Source: Sapria himalayana
Taxonomy: Eukaryota > Streptophyta > Magnoliopsida > Malpighiales > Rafflesiaceae
Reading direction: 5' to 3'
Length of the DNA stretch: 64,000 bases
NCBI GenBank assembly: GCA_029783825.1
Contig: JAREIK010002047.1
Location: 169,390-233,389, forward strand
Part shown: piece by piece, positions 1 to 15,098 of the stretch
Layout of the letters: each line of letters opens with the position of its first letter
Position numbering within the stretch: the first letter of the stretch is position 1
The notes under the pieces: generated by a model
Database searches by the model: none
Seen by the model: the letters and a program-made list of their open reading frames with translations, nothing else
What the model was told of the DNA's origin: nothing
Position numbers and translations under genes: made by a program

Positions 1-1593
1 GTTTCCTCCAACTAATTATTTTGCCTATTGGTTTATTACTTCTAGTAGCTTCCTTTCTAGTTGTCTTCTTCAAACACAAACTCTGAATCTATGTCATAAT
101 ATCATCTCATAAATGAACTATTTGTGCAACTGTCATCACGGTTTTATTTTTTTGAAATGTAGTTCTATTTCTTCAAAATGAATGATTTTTAGGTAGAATA
201 GGCATATAAGGGCATCAAAATTTGAGGGTAAATACATCAGAATTTGTCATGCAATATGGGTATGGGAAGCATCCTATTGTACTCCAGCCAGACAACACTT
301 ATCATGTAGAAAAGGCACTTAACATCCATATAAGGGCTTCCCACATAATGAAAATTTTCTTTTTTGAGATATCATATGTATCCACACGAACATCCCACAA
401 ATGATTTAACTCTGAAATAAAAGGCAGTAAGAAAACATCTAGCATGTCTCTTAGATTTTTTGGTTTAGGATCCAATATTGATAAAAACATATATTGCTCA
501 TTCATACACAATCACTAAGGCAAGTTATAAGGTGTCACTATCACTTGCCATGTTGAAGAATATTGTCCAGATTGCCCAAATGGTTGAAATCCATTAATTT
601 AGAGACCCAATCTCACTAAATGACTTTCAGTTGCAAAAGCTTGATTTATATAATTAAAATGCTTCCAAGCAAGTGAATTTGATGGTTCACGCATTACCCC
701 TACTTAAACCTCATGCTCAGAATGCCATCTCATAATATTTGCTGTAACATTTGATTCATATAGTCTCTGTAATCGAGGAATTAATGGAAAATAATACATC
801 TTCTTAAATACAACCTTCACTATTTGTCACGTATCTACAACACGAGATGCCTTCTAAAATCGAGAATCATTATAAAACTTACAACTAATTAAATCACTAT
901 CATCACCCCAATATAACATACATCCATTTAAATAACAATCAATTTTTTCGACTAGTAAACCCATTCCTCGTAGTAACTTCTTAGTATTGTATAAGTTGTT
1001 AGTGATCAAATTATTATCCGGAACAATCTCGTTTATCAATTCTATCACCTGATCAAATAATTTTTCAGACATATGATTTTCTGACTTAATACTCATAAGT
1101 CAAGACATAAGTAACAATTACGAATGTATTTTACAACTAGGCCACAACTCTTTATTTGCAGCTTGAAGCATTTCATAAAATTACTGAGCTTCAGGATTAG
1201 GTGGTTCATCTATGTAATCCATATTGAAGTCAGCACAAGCAGCTTCCGTGATCATTCTATTGTTTGTGACTGATGATTCTTCACCACAAGAAAATGATTC
1301 AGTACCCTCATTTTTGTTAATGTTTAGAGCCTTTGTACTTTCCCCATGATAAATCCAAATAAAATAATTTGGCACAATGCCATATTTTTCCAAAAGGCAT
1401 CTTATAGTGTTTGCATCACGAAAAGGGATATTATGACACCTATGATGATTACATGTACACTTTATTTTTTTCTATTCATCAATCTCGATTGACTATATGC
1501 AAAATTAATGAAAATTTTATGCCCACTCAAAAAATCATTATTCAAAAATCCATTAATAAATGTTCTGTACATCCACTGATGATCTGAACTCAT
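1..1593 (-). pseudogene. TNP2-like CACTA transposase, broken, cut by window edge
   Basis: Read on the minus strand from ATG at 1593, the segments follow plant TNP2 proteins in order. First is a Transpos_assoc domain starting MSSDHQWMYRTF, with a Cys pair and NHH near 1440-1470 and a YGIVPNYFIWIYHGES segment. Next is a spacer with NPEAQ and NKELW. Then comes MSEKLFDQVIELINEIVP running to GCMLYWGDDSDL (about 860-1075). Last is the start of the Transposase_21 core: PLIPRLQRLYESN, RWHSEH, VRLGL, FQPFGQSGQYSSTW, the DVRVDTYDIS acidic segment expected to hold the first catalytic Asp, and a degraded LSGWST block ending in SWRK at base 1. Stops and frameshifts occur throughout, for example after NPEAQ, after VRLGL and near 1450. 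The family normally exceeds 700 residues; the rest is outside the window. CACTA-4 lacks the core seen here. Confidence 0.9.
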
Positions 1594-1880
1594 TTTTCCA
1601 TATTTTATTTTCAAAAAATAATGCTCAATCATTATTTTGAATTAAACATTCTATTACTTCAAAATATACTAATAATTAAATAAAAATTACTTACAGATGA
1701 ATATTTAAAAATTAAATATCATGAATATCTAGGTAATGCGTTTGCAGAATTTACATGAATATATAAAGCCATTTTTAGCACAATAAAGATTAATAGATAT
1801 CACAGTAATACTAAATAAAGGGATCAAAATACGATAATGCACAAGAAAGGAAAGCAAAAAAGAAAGATATTTAACGTTTG
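1594..1880. other. AT-rich leader between TNP2 start and GA tract
   Basis: This is AT-rich DNA immediately upstream of the TNP2 start, conserved with 39108-39390 in CACTA-4. It would hold leader or intron sequence of the transposase transcript. I see no separate gene and no promoter motif I can defend. Confidence 0.5.
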
Positions 1881-2238
1881 AAGGGGGAGAGGGAGAGAGA
1901 GAGAAAGAGAAGGTGGGAAGAGAGAGGGGAAGAAAAATGGAGAGACAGGGGAGAGAGCGAGAGAGAGGATAGTGAGAGAAGGAGGGAGTGAGAGGAGGAG
2001 AGAAATGGTGAAAGGGAAAGAGAGGGAAAGAGATAGAGAGAGAGAGGGAGGGAGGGAGAGAGAGGGAGAGAGAGAAAAAGGAAGAGAGAGGGATAAAAAG
2101 GGGGAGAAAGAGAGATAGAGAGAACAAGCAAGAAAGTAAAGCGAGAAAGAAAATAACAAGAGATAGAGGGTGACACAAAGAAAAAGAGGAATAGAGTGCC
2201 AGAAAGAATTAGACAGGGATAGAGAGACACATAGAGAG
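1881..2238. repeat. GA-rich polypurine tract
   Basis: About 360 bases of almost pure purine, mostly GAGAGAG with GGA and AAAG interruptions. The same tract occurs at 39391-39770 in CACTA-4. On the transposase coding strand it reads as a CT-rich tract upstream of TNP2, similar to the CT-rich leaders of many plant genes; that regulatory reading is inference. The long Ser/Leu/Pro reading frames across it on the minus strand are low-complexity artefacts. Confidence 0.9.
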
Positions 2239-2724
2239 TGTAGTGTTAGAATTAAAAATTATATAAAAAAATAAAATTTCATCCGTATAAATTTATCAAA
2301 TATTACATTTTTTATCATACATAAGTTCATATTTGAGCTTAAGGGTCAAGGGCTGGGATTAAGTAAGAGTACGGCCCTTATTTGTATTATACCATATATG
2401 AGCCAAATCAACAGAGACTCTCATGCTTTGTGCTTACATATTGTTGTATGTTATTATACATATATTCATAAATATTGTTACATGTGATTATACATATAGT
2501 TACACATATAGTTATACTTATATTTATATATGTAACTATATATATATTTTTTTATAATTTTATATATCTATATATATAGATATGTATAGGTATAGATATA
2601 GTAAAATATTTTTTTGAATACTAATATATACAAATGTATTTTAAATATAAGTTGTAAATTATATATTTAAATATAGTTATGCATAAAGCTTTTATAGTAA
2701 TACATATATTAAAATAAATTTTTT
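2239..2724. repeat. AT-rich tatagttatacat-type repeat, single copy
   Basis: AT-rich DNA built from variants of atagttatacatata, 3' of the ARF retrocopy. It corresponds to one unit of the block that is tandemly expanded at about 40000-42370 in CACTA-4. No coding potential seen. Confidence 0.65.
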
Positions 2725-3112
2725 TTCTTATACCTTTGGGATCCAATGGCAAAAAGATAGAAAATAGAAAATAGAAAACAAACAAATTCAGATTACAACA
2801 GATCAGAACAAAGTAATTGCGGTCTTGTATTTTAGGCATGCAATATATAAATATAAATAAAATTTGAATCCCCCTGGAAACAGATGATGTCATCCACATA
2901 ACACAACAAAACTCAAGCAAAATAGGCAAATATTATATCCACATCCAGATATGTCAACAAAGTTTGTCTCATCCTGCTTAAATTGTTTATGATTTGCTGT
3001 CAATGTAATTGGAAAGCCAATCAAGACCCTCGTAGAGGCCCTCGCCATAGGTAGCACAGGTGCTCTAAATGTGGCAATGACATTGGAGAAGAGAGTGAAG
3101 TCCTAGCTTGTC

Positions 3113-4737
<1,625 letters not shown>

Positions 4738-5026
4738 TATATAACATTTTTATAGTTATACATATAGTAAACTACAATTATATATAGTTATATATAATTA
4801 TATATATGATATATTTTGTTAAAAATATAGTTATATAGAATTCCTCATATAGTTATAAAATATTATATAGTTAAAAAAATAATTATATATAGTTATTAAT
4901 ATAGTTATAAAAATAGTTTACATAGTTGTAAATATAGTTAAATATAATTATGAATAGTTTTATATGGTTATACAAATATTTATAAATAGTTATCATATAC
5001 TGTGATAACAATACACTCTGAGATGC
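4738..5026. repeat. AT-rich tatagtta repeat DNA
   Basis: Continuous variants of atatagttata between the ARF duplication and the gypsy fragment, matching about 43560-43845 in CACTA-4. Nothing else seen. Confidence 0.6.
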
Positions 5027-5520
5027 CTAAATGAATTACATCACTTTAGAGAAAGAACTTGTATAAACATTCTTTTCTTTTGGCAAGTTAATATCATATT
5101 TATTGGGAACCAGTCATAGTATATACTAAATATTCTATAATCAAATATATCATAGAAAATAAAGATATTAGGCTTAGATTGATTTGATGGATTTTACTAT
5201 TACAATAGTTTAAACTAGAGATATTAGATAAAAAATGTACATATGATCAAAATTGAAAATAGCTTATCAAGACTAGAAAAAAAAGATGAAGAGTTGTTGA
5301 TAAAGATATTAAATAGATTTTTTTATTTGAACAAATTATAGTATTGAATGAAAATGTAACTCCATGGTATGTAGTATTGAATGAACCTTATCATTGCAAG
5401 TAGTATTCAAATCAAATTATGAGGCAAAGTGTTATAGATGCGAGATTAGTAGTATCTTTCAATAATGTCACTCTTTGCTTGTGCTCTCATGAATATGTAG
5501 AACATGATAATAATTATGTG
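5027..5520 (+). pseudogene. Ty3/gypsy pol fragment (RNase H to integrase N-terminus)
   Basis: A degraded counterpart of the clearer copy at 43846-44340. Plus-strand phrases include LNYITLEKELV, FGKLISYLLGT, a KY-like segment, W-ILLLQ and LEILD, which are the end of the gypsy RT/RNase H domain. After a gap come NEPYHCK and a segment like the integrase zinc-binding region. Frameshifts and stops are frequent. It is a fragment lodged in the CACTA element and has no LTRs. The strand is opposite to the TNP2 remnant. Confidence 0.75.
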
Positions 5521-5822
5521 CTTAAGTATTTTTTTTTCTCAAAAATAATGTTGATATTTACATATAGATTCATAAATATATATGTGCTTATACACTGAAC
5601 TACACACACACACACACACACACACTTATACATCCATATACAATACTATACATTATTTATCACAATACACATTTTTGTACTTTGATATATATTCTCACAT
5701 GTATCGAAATTTTCAAAGTAGTGTGTATATACATGTATGCATGCATATACTACTTAACACCAACACAAGCACACGCATATACTTATATGCGTAATGTATT
5801 TTAATGTTACAAATGAAACTCT

Positions 5823-5854
<32 letters not shown>

Positions 5855-6977
5855 AATGTAATTAAAATTTTATGATTTTGAAAATTTAATTAAAATAAAA
5901 TATTATATATTGTACAAAATCTATAAAATATTCTAAATTCTTTATATTAAAAATAAATTTGTGCGTGTGTGTGTGTGTGCACGTGTGTGTGTGTGTGAAG
6001 CATATTAATGCATAAAATAAAATTATGAATTAAATATATGATCTTCTATTTTATTTAAATAGTTGTTTTTTAAACATTTATATAAAAATTACTATCATTA
6101 TACTCATATAAATTAATGAAAATGGTATATTTGTAAATTATGTTAAAAAATAAAATATTGGTCATAAAAAAATAATATTTTTTTTGTTTTTTCATAAAAT
6201 TTTTTTATTAAAATATTAATGTCAATGATAAATTTCTACCTATTATATATTATTATTAATAAATTTTTAGAAACATTAAATTTCAAGTAATTATGATATA
6301 GTGCATATAAATACATGCATTTAATCTTTTGTAAAAAATCAATAATTTCTTTAATTATGTTCAAACATAACAGATTACCATATAAATACATGAGTAAATT
6401 TTTCTACCAGTTATTATTTTTTTTATTTTATTCAAAAAATATATATGACCATATAAATATATGAATTTGTTTTTATAAATAATTATGTTTAATTTTTTTA
6501 AAAATTGAATATATGTCAATGTTTTTATTTGTAATTAATAGAGACATTTTAAACATTGTTTATATATTTAAAATATAACATATTTCATATTATGAGGTGC
6601 AAATTTTATTTTGTTAATAAATTTTTTTTTTAAAGTTTTATCTTTGTAAATTGAAACTACATCACATATATATTTTAGAAATTTTTTATAATATTTATTA
6701 AACTAACATATTGTTATTTGTTTTGAAATTTACAACATGAATTTTAATAAATAAACATTTTATTAAAAATCAATTTTAGTTAAATGATATTAAGGGAAAA
6801 AAAATATATATCCTAAACATATTAAATTATAATGATTTATACAAATATATAAAAGTACATTAAAAATACATTTAAAGTTGAAAAAATTAAATTTAAGTTA
6901 AAAATTTTATGGAAAAATACTAAAGATTTATACAATATAAAAAATATATATATATGAATGAGATGAATGATATGAAT
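5521..6977. other. AT-rich 5'-side region of CACTA-1 with CA/TG microsatellites
   Basis: AT-rich sequence collinear with 44350-45732. It holds short (CA)n at 5603-5625, (TG)n at 5834-5852 and two TG runs at about 5962-5996. No protein-like reading frame is visible on either strand. It ends at the junction with the tetranucleotide array. Confidence 0.6.
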
Positions 6978-9900
6978 GGATATATATATCTATCTGTCAA
7001 ACTATATATTTATCTTTCTATCTATCTTTCACTCTAACATTCTATTTGTCTATCTATCTATCTGTCTATCTATCTATCTGTCTATCTATATGTATATATA
7101 TCTATCTTTGTCTTTATCCATCTATCTCTCTATATATCTATCTATCTATCAATATGTTGGTCTAGATATCTATCTATTTATTTGTGTGTCTATCTATCTA
7201 TCTTTCCATCTATCTATTGATATGTTTATCTATATATCAATCTTTTGTCTATTTATCTTTCTATATTTTTATCTATCTATCTATTTATTTATTTGTCTAT
7301 CTAAATGTCTATTTATCGCATTATCAATCTTTCTATTTATCTTTCTATCAATCTATTTGTCATGTATCTTTCTATCTATCTATTTGTCTATCTATCTTTC
7401 TATGTATCAGTCTATCTATCTATCTATCTATTTGTATATCAATATACCTATCAATCTCTGTATCAATATGTCTATCAATCAATCTATCAATCTATTTATC
7501 ATTTGGTCTATCAATATATCGATCAATGTGTATATAAATCAATCTATTTATATATCTATCAGTTTGTCTATATATCTATATATCTATACAACTTTTTATT
7601 TGTATGTCTATCTACCTATATACCAATCTATCTATCATTATATGTATCTATATGTCTATATATCTATCTATCTTGCTATGTATCTATCTATCTATCTATT
7701 TGTCTATCCATTTGTTTATATAAAAGTATATCTATATATCTATTTGTCTAACTATTTTTATATCAATCTATCTATCTATTTGTATATCTATCTAACTAAC
7801 TATTTGTCTATCTATATGTTTATATATATGTCTATCTTTTTATCTATATTCTATTTATATATTTGTCTATTTATCTGTCTATTTATCTAGGTATCTGTCT
7901 ATCTATCTATCTATTTATTTATCTATATATCTATCTATCATTCTATATATCTATTCTTCTATCTATTTGTCTATCATTTGTCGATCTATTTGTCTATCTC
8001 TCAATTTATCTATCTGTCTATTTACTTGTCTAATAATCTATATATCTATCTATCTATGTATCTATCTTTCTTTATATCTGCCTATCTTTTTGTCTATTTA
8101 TATGTTAATCTATCTATCTATCTATCTGTTTATAAAACTATCTATCTACCTATTTATCTATCAATAAGACTATTGATCTTTCTATCAAACTCCCTGCTTA
8201 GCTACCTATCTATCTATCTAACAAACTATCTATCTATCTATATAAATATCAATCTAAATATCATTTTATCTATCTATCTTTCTTTCATTCTAATTATCTA
8301 TCTATCTATCAATTTGGATATCTATCTATTAATCTCTTTATCTATCTATCTATTAGTCTATCCATCTATCTATCTATTAGTCTATCTATCTATCTATATA
8401 TCTGTCTATCTTTTTGTCTATTTATATTCTATCAATCAATCAATCTAACTATCTATGAATCGACCTAACTATCTATCTATCTATCAATCTATCTTTCAAT
8501 TTATCTATCTTTCTATCTATATATCTATTTGTCTATCTATCTATCTATTTGTATGTCTATCTATATAACTATTTATCTATCTATCTATCTGTCTGTCTAT
8601 CAATCAATCGATCTGTCTATCTATATCTCTGTATATCTATCTATCTATCTATCTATCTGTCTATCAATCAATCGATCTGTCTATCTATATCTCTGTATAT
8701 CTATCTATCTATCTGTCTATCTATCTATCTATCTATCTATCTATATATCTTTCTATCGATATGTTGATGTATATATCTATCATTCTATTTATCTATTGTC
8801 GATCTTTCTATATATATATATCTATCTATTTTTCTATCATTTTTTCTATCTATCTGTATATCTATCTGTCTATCTATCTATCTCTCTAAATATCTATCTA
8901 TCTATTTGTCCATCTATCTTTCAATCTATCTTTCTATTGATCTATCTGACAATCTATATGTCTATCTATCATTTTATCAATTTCTCTAACAATCAATCTA
9001 TCAATTTGTTTATAAATCTTTATATCATTCAATCATCAATGAATCTATATATCAATTAGTTTATCTATCTTTCTATGTAATGATTTGTCAATCTATTTTC
9101 TATATATCTATTTTTAATATATCTATCTTTCTATTTATATATCATTCTATCATTCTATCTGTCAATCTTTTTATCTATCTATTTATATATCTATCACTCT
9201 ATATTTCAATCTATCTATCTGTATATTTATCTGTGTATCTCTCTCTTTCTTTCTATCTATCTGTCTATTTATTTGGCTATCTATTTATCTATCTATTTTT
9301 GTGTCAATCTATCTCATTATCTAATTATCTACCTATTTGTCTATCAATATGTCTATCTATCTATCTATCAATCTATGTATCAATTTGTCTAGCAATCTGT
9401 CTATAAATCTTTGTATTAATCTAGCTATCTATCTATCTATCGATCTATTTATCTATGTGTCATTCTATCAGTCTATATATATATATATATATATGTACGT
9501 ACATCTATCTATCAATCTATCTATCTTTTTATCTATCTATCTCTCTTTCTATCTATCTATTTATCTATCTATCTATCTACCTTTCTAATTATTTATCTAT
9601 AAATTTTTCTATCAATCTATCTATATATCTATGTATCTATCTTTCTATCTATATATCATCTATATTTGTCTATCTATTTATCTATCCATCTATCTGTCTA
9701 TCGATCTATCTACATATCTTTCTATCTAACTATCTATCTATTTATCAATATATATATTTATCTATCTGTCAATCTAGTTGTCTTTATATATGACTATCTT
9801 ATTATCTATATATATGTTTATTTATCTATCTATCTATTATTCTATTAATTTATCTATTTATCTGTCTTTGTATCTATCTATCTATCTAAATGTCTCTCTA

Positions 9901-11419
9901 TCTATTTTCTATCTATCTATTTATCCTTATATATATATATATATCTTTATCTATTTGTCTAAAAATGTGTATAACACTCTATCTATATATCTATTTAACT
10001 ATCTTTCAATCTTTTTATTTTTCAATCTATCTTTAAATCTATATATCAATCTATCTATCAACATGTCTATCAATCTTAAAATCAATCAATCTATTAATCT
10101 ATCTATCTATCTATATATCTATCTGTTTATCTATCTGTTTATCTATATGTTTATCAATATATCTGTCTGTTTGTCTTTTTGTTTATCTATATGTCTATAT
10201 ATCTGTCTATCTATCTATTTATCTACCTGTCTATCTAATTTTCTATCTATCTATCTAGCTATCTATCTTTCTATCTATATATCTAACAATATAATTGTAT
10301 ATATATCTTTCCTTCAATCTCTTTATCAATCTATCTATCAATCTATATATATATATATATATATTTATTTATTTATTTATTTATTTATCCGTCTATCTAA
10401 AAAACTATCTATTTTTCTATCTATTTGTCTATTTAACTGCCTATGTATTTCTATATCTATCAATCTATTTATCAATCAGTCAATCAATAAATCAATCTAA
10501 CTGTCAATCAATCTATCTATTTATTTATCTATCTATCTATTTATCTATCTATCTATATATATCTTTATCTTTCTATCTAATAATCTATCTAACTATCAAA
10601 TTATCTATTTATCTATCTTTCTATCTATTTATCTATCTATCTATCTATCTAAATATCTATGTCTTTCTATCTGTCTATCTTTTTCTCTAACTATCTTTAA
10701 TTCTATCTTTCTATCAATCTATCTATAAATCTTTTTATCAATCTATCTATCAAACTTCTTATTAATTTTTCAATCAATCAATCAATCAATCTGTCTACCA
10801 ATCAATCAATCAATTTATCTATCTTTCTATATATTTGTCTACTTATCCATTTGTCTATCAATATCACTATTAATCTATCTATTAATCTATAAATAATCAA
10901 TCTATCTATATATCTATCTATCAATTTATTTATTTATCTAATTATTTATCGGTATATCTATCAATAATTCTATCTATCAATCTGTCAGTCTTTATATATA
11001 TCTATCTATCAATCAATTTGTATATCTATCTATCTATCTATCTATCTGTCTGTCTATTTATCTATCTATCAATCTATCAATCTATCAATCTATCATTCTA
11101 TCTATCACTTATATCTATCTATCTATCTATATATCTCTCTATCTATCTTTTTGTTTGTTAATCTGTCTGTCAATCTGTATATTTATTTCTCTATCTTTCT
11201 ATAAATAAATATATCTATTTGTCTATCTATCTATCTATATATTTATCTATCTTTCAATCTGTCTGTATATCTATCTATCTATCTACCTATCTATCTATCA
11301 ATATATTGATCTATTTGTCTATCTTTATGTCTTTCTATCTGTCTATCTATCTATTTTTGTCTCTTTCTCTTTATCTATTTATATATATCTATATGTCTAT
11401 CTATTTGTCTATCTATTTA

Positions 11420-11454
<35 letters not shown>

Positions 11455-11802
11455 ATTTATATATCTGTATATCTATTTATCTATTTATCTATCTTTATGT
11501 CTATCTATATTTCTAATAATTTCTCGGTAAATCTATCAATCAATCTATGTATAATCTATCTATTAATCTATCGATCATTCTATCTATCTATTTTTCTTTC
11601 AACCTATCTACATATCTTTCTGTCAATCTATCTGTCTACCTATCTATCTATTAATATTTCAATCAATCTATCTATCTGTTTATCTATTTGTCTATCTATC
11701 CATCTATCTATCTATCAGTTTAGCTATCAATCTTTCTATCTATTTTTGTATTTATATATCTTTATCACTTTATCTATTTGTCTATGTATCTGTATATCTG
11801 TT

Positions 11803-11833
<31 letters not shown>

Positions 11834-12985
11834 CTCTCTCTATCAATCTAATATCTCTATCTATCTATCTTTGTATCTATCTGTCTATCTTTTTGTCGAT
11901 ATATCTGTCTATCTACCAGTCTATCAATTTGTTTATAAATTTATTTATCAAATTATCTATCATTCTATATTTCAATCTTTTTAAGAATCTATCTATTTGT
12001 CTGTCTATCAACCAATCAATCTATCTCTCTATCTATTTATCAACTTATCTGTCTATCAATTTGTTTATCTATGTTTCTATCAATCTGTTAATCTATCTTT
12101 CTAGCTAACTATATATCTACATATATATTTTTCTATCTATTTATCTAGCTAACAATCTATCTATCGATTTATCTATCATTCTATCTCTCTATCTATGACT
12201 ATATATATATATATATCTATCTATCTATTTGTCTATCTATCTGTCAATCATTCTATTTGTGTATCTATCTATCTATCTATTTGTCTATCTATCTAGCATT
12301 CTATTTATTAGTATATCTATCTTTCTATAAATCAGTCTATCTATCTGTCTATCTATTTATCTGTCTATCTATCTATCTATTTTTCCATCTATTTATCGAT
12401 CGGTCTCTCTATCTATCTATTTGTTTATATATTTGTCTCTCTTTCTATCTATTAGTCTATCTATCTATCTATCTGTATATTAATTTGTCTATTTGTCTAT
12501 CACTCTATTTATCTATCTTTCTAACTATCTATCTATCTATTTATCTAACTATTTTTCTATCACTCTGTCTATCTATATGCCTATCTATTTTTTTATCTAT
12601 TTTTCTATCTATCTATCAATCTATCAATCTATCTACATATTTATTTGTCTATATATATGTTTATCTATCTTTCTATCTTTCTATCTTTCTATCTTTCTAT
12701 CTTTCAATTTGTCTATCTATCTATCTAACTATCTATCTGTGTATCTATCTCTCTATCTATTTGTATTTCTACATGTCTATCTATGTGTCTATCTATCTTT
12801 CTATCAATCAACTATCTATTTATCTATCAATATGTCTATCAATCTTTCTAGCAATCTTTCAATCAATCAATCTATCTATCTATCTATATGTCTATCTATC
12901 TAACTATCAATCATTCAATCAATCAATCTATTTTTTATCTATCTATCTATCAATGTATTTGTCTATCTATCTATATAGCTATATG
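6978..12985 (+). repeat. Array 1: degenerate (TCTA)n / (GATA)n tetranucleotide array, 6.0 kb
   Basis: Six kilobases of TCTA repeats with frequent single-base variants (TCAA, TTTA, TGTC, TCTT) and a few (TA)n runs, for example 11424-11452 and 11807-11829. G is nearly absent from the + strand. A local tandem duplication of about 70 bases around the phrase caatcaatcgatctgtctat occurs at 8580-8720. TCTA read in any frame gives Ser-Ile-Tyr-Leu without stops, which explains reading frames of up to 304 codons; the opposite strand is full of TAG. No gene is present. The array starts at the break in CACTA-1 and ends at the first base of CACTA-2. Confidence 0.97.
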
Positions 12986-13500
12986 CACTACAAGAAAATA
13001 TCAATCTAGCTAGGAAAACTTTGCTAGGGCTAAAATCCTAATCTAATTAGCGATGGATTAGCTAGGTAATATCAAAGAATTTTTGATTTTACATTAAATT
13101 AAAATTTTGCAATAGATTAGTTATGGAAATGTTCGATTGAAAATATTTTGTTGCTAATATTTTCGTAGATTTCTACACAAAAAAAGTAGGGAATTTAGTG
13201 ATGGATTTAGTTATGGTATATCCCTAGCTAATTAGATCGAGAAAAAATCCATCACTAAATAATAATCTAAATTTTATTTTACTTTTTATATTTTATTACA
13301 AGTGATTATTTCATTAATTTTATTTTTCATAAAATATATCCATTTAGTTAGTGATTTTTCCCAACTATTTTGGGTGGGGATAATTTTCATCGCTATTTAA
13401 TGATTTAATTTTTTTATATGTTATTTGTTTTAATATTTTATTTAATTTTGTATATTAAAGGTACGTATTCAATGGTCTATTGATAAGTGATCTTCAGAAT
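12986..13500 (+). repeat. CACTA-2 5' terminal inverted repeat and subterminal repeats
   Basis: The CACTACAAGAAAATA tip is followed by repeated motifs such as tagctagg, ctaatctaattagcgatgg and gctaattagatcg in both orientations. In En/Spm elements such subterminal motifs bind the TNPA-type protein. At 13467-13510 the sequence ggtctattgataagtgatctt matches the 5' regions of CACTA-4 (about 47290-47330) and of 52895-52930, which marks this as the 5' end. Confidence 0.8.
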
Positions 13501-14079
13501 ACACATTCTACTCTTATATTTATTACAATAGGTTATTATAATAAATTAATTTAAAATATATATAAATACAAAAAATATAATATTAATAAAGACTAATAAC
13601 TATTAATAAATGCTACAATAACTATTAATAAAGATTACAATAACATTAAATTATTAATTCTATAATCTTTAAAATTTTCAAAGATATTTTAAAAAATAAA
13701 TGAACATATATTAAAATTTCTACTAATAAAAAGATTAAATAATTCATTGTATATTAAAAATATAATAATTAACGAAAAAACTATTAAATATTAATATTAT
13801 TTTAACTATAAAAAAGTTTTATGCCTAAAAGAATTTTTTTAAAAAAATAATTATTAAAAAATTTGAAAATTTTAAATTATAAAAAAATTACTAATTTTTC
13901 ATAATATTTAAATGAAAATAAATTGATATTTAAAGATAAATATAGAGATATTCGCCCCTATTGAAATTTATAAGAACTATATAATTGAGTTAAATTTATC
14001 TCTAAAGTACCCCCCAATCCAAACTAATCTTTAGAGCCAAAAACATGTTTTTATCTCTAATGATCAGTAGCACTAGGAA
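13501..14079. other. AT-rich interior of CACTA-2
   Basis: AT-rich with poly-A/T runs, related to the 5' regions of the other CACTA copies. No gene seen. The deletion junction to the Transposase_24 region falls around 14050-14080. Confidence 0.5.
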
Positions 14080-15098
14080 CAAAAATGTCTTGCCACACAG
14101 GAGGGTCAAAGTTGAGCATTGACCATGCTCAAAATTTGCTACAATTTTAAAATTTAAAACATTTATATATTTAGTTGTTATCCTAATAGTTTAAATAAAT
14201 ATAATCTATGCAAAGTTTTATTAATTTTGTTAAAATTTTTTAACATTTGTTAATTTTTAACTTAATAAATACATACTATAGGCTGGAGAATTGGATCATG
14301 ATCCCAATTTTTATGAGATTTTCAGGAAGTTGCATGTAAAGAAAGAGGATTATCAGTTTGTTGACAAAAAGTCTCAGATGATTACTGTAAGAATCTATAT
14401 ATTAATATAATTTTATGATACTACTGTAAATTTTGAAAGTTTTTAAGAATACAAAACATTAAATTTATTTTATGTATATCTAGAATTGTATTTTTCTATA
14501 TTTTATCACAAGAATTCATGGAGGAATGTGTGACAATTGCTTCTCAATAAGTTGAGGGTTCTATGGATCATCAACCAATTGACTTTGATCCTATCTATTG
14601 GAGACTATAAAAGGTCATAAGAAGTAGTGAGTGTATGACATCTGCTTGAAGGGACTAGAATTTTGTTGTAGTAGTCATGATTCTAATTTATCTTTCACAA
14701 CAATGGTTGATGAGGTGGTCGAACAACAAGTAATAGAAACAAATAAAAGTTTTGAAGTTATGGAGACCAAAGTGAGAGAAGAATGAGCAGATATCACATT
14801 TGAAGGAAGAAATGTAGGAAATAAATAAGATATATTTGAGCAAACTAGAGATTTGAAGGAAGAAATGTAAGAAATTAAAGAAATGAATGATGAGATGAAA
14901 GAAATGAATGATGAGATGAAAGAAATTAAGAATTTAATACAACAGTAGATGTACCATATGAAGTCACAGTTAGTGGCATTGATGCGACATATAACATTTC
15001 AAGATCCATCTGTAAACCATGTAGAAGAGGCTAGCATAAATGCACCAATTAATAATGAGGATAATTTTGTATCAGAATTATTTCTGAATTATTTTTGA
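14080..15098 (+). pseudogene. Transposase_24 (TNP1/TNPA-like) remnant
   Basis: This is the second CACTA protein, thought to bind the element ends. After an acceptor-like tatag, 14282-14386 reads AGELDHDPNFYEIFRKLHV and VKKEDYQFVDKKS, matching the D-x-x-F-Y-E-x-F motif of the family, followed by a GT donor. The next exon (about 14513 on) gives FMEECVTIASQ, a stop, VEGSMDHQPIDFDPIYW, then stops and frameshifts. The C-terminal part has a Lys/Glu-rich coiled coil (repeated EMNDEMKE) and MKSQLVALMRH, ending at TGA 15096-15098. The minus-strand copy at 34885-36942 aligns throughout. The N-terminal half is missing here because of the CACTA-2 deletion. Confidence 0.8.

Noticed and set aside
1729..2230. 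Ser/Leu/Pro-rich frames over the GA tracts here and at 39217-39758
   Set aside because: A CT-repeat strand is stop-free by composition; the overlapping frames are low complexity and not conserved between the two copies.
6976..7890. A 304-codon reading frame and dozens of similar ones in all three arrays (Ser-Ile-Tyr-Leu repeats)
   Set aside because: TCTA repeats contain no stop codon in any frame on one strand and give a fixed four-residue repeat; all frames overlap and none has other protein features. They reflect the repeat, not genes.
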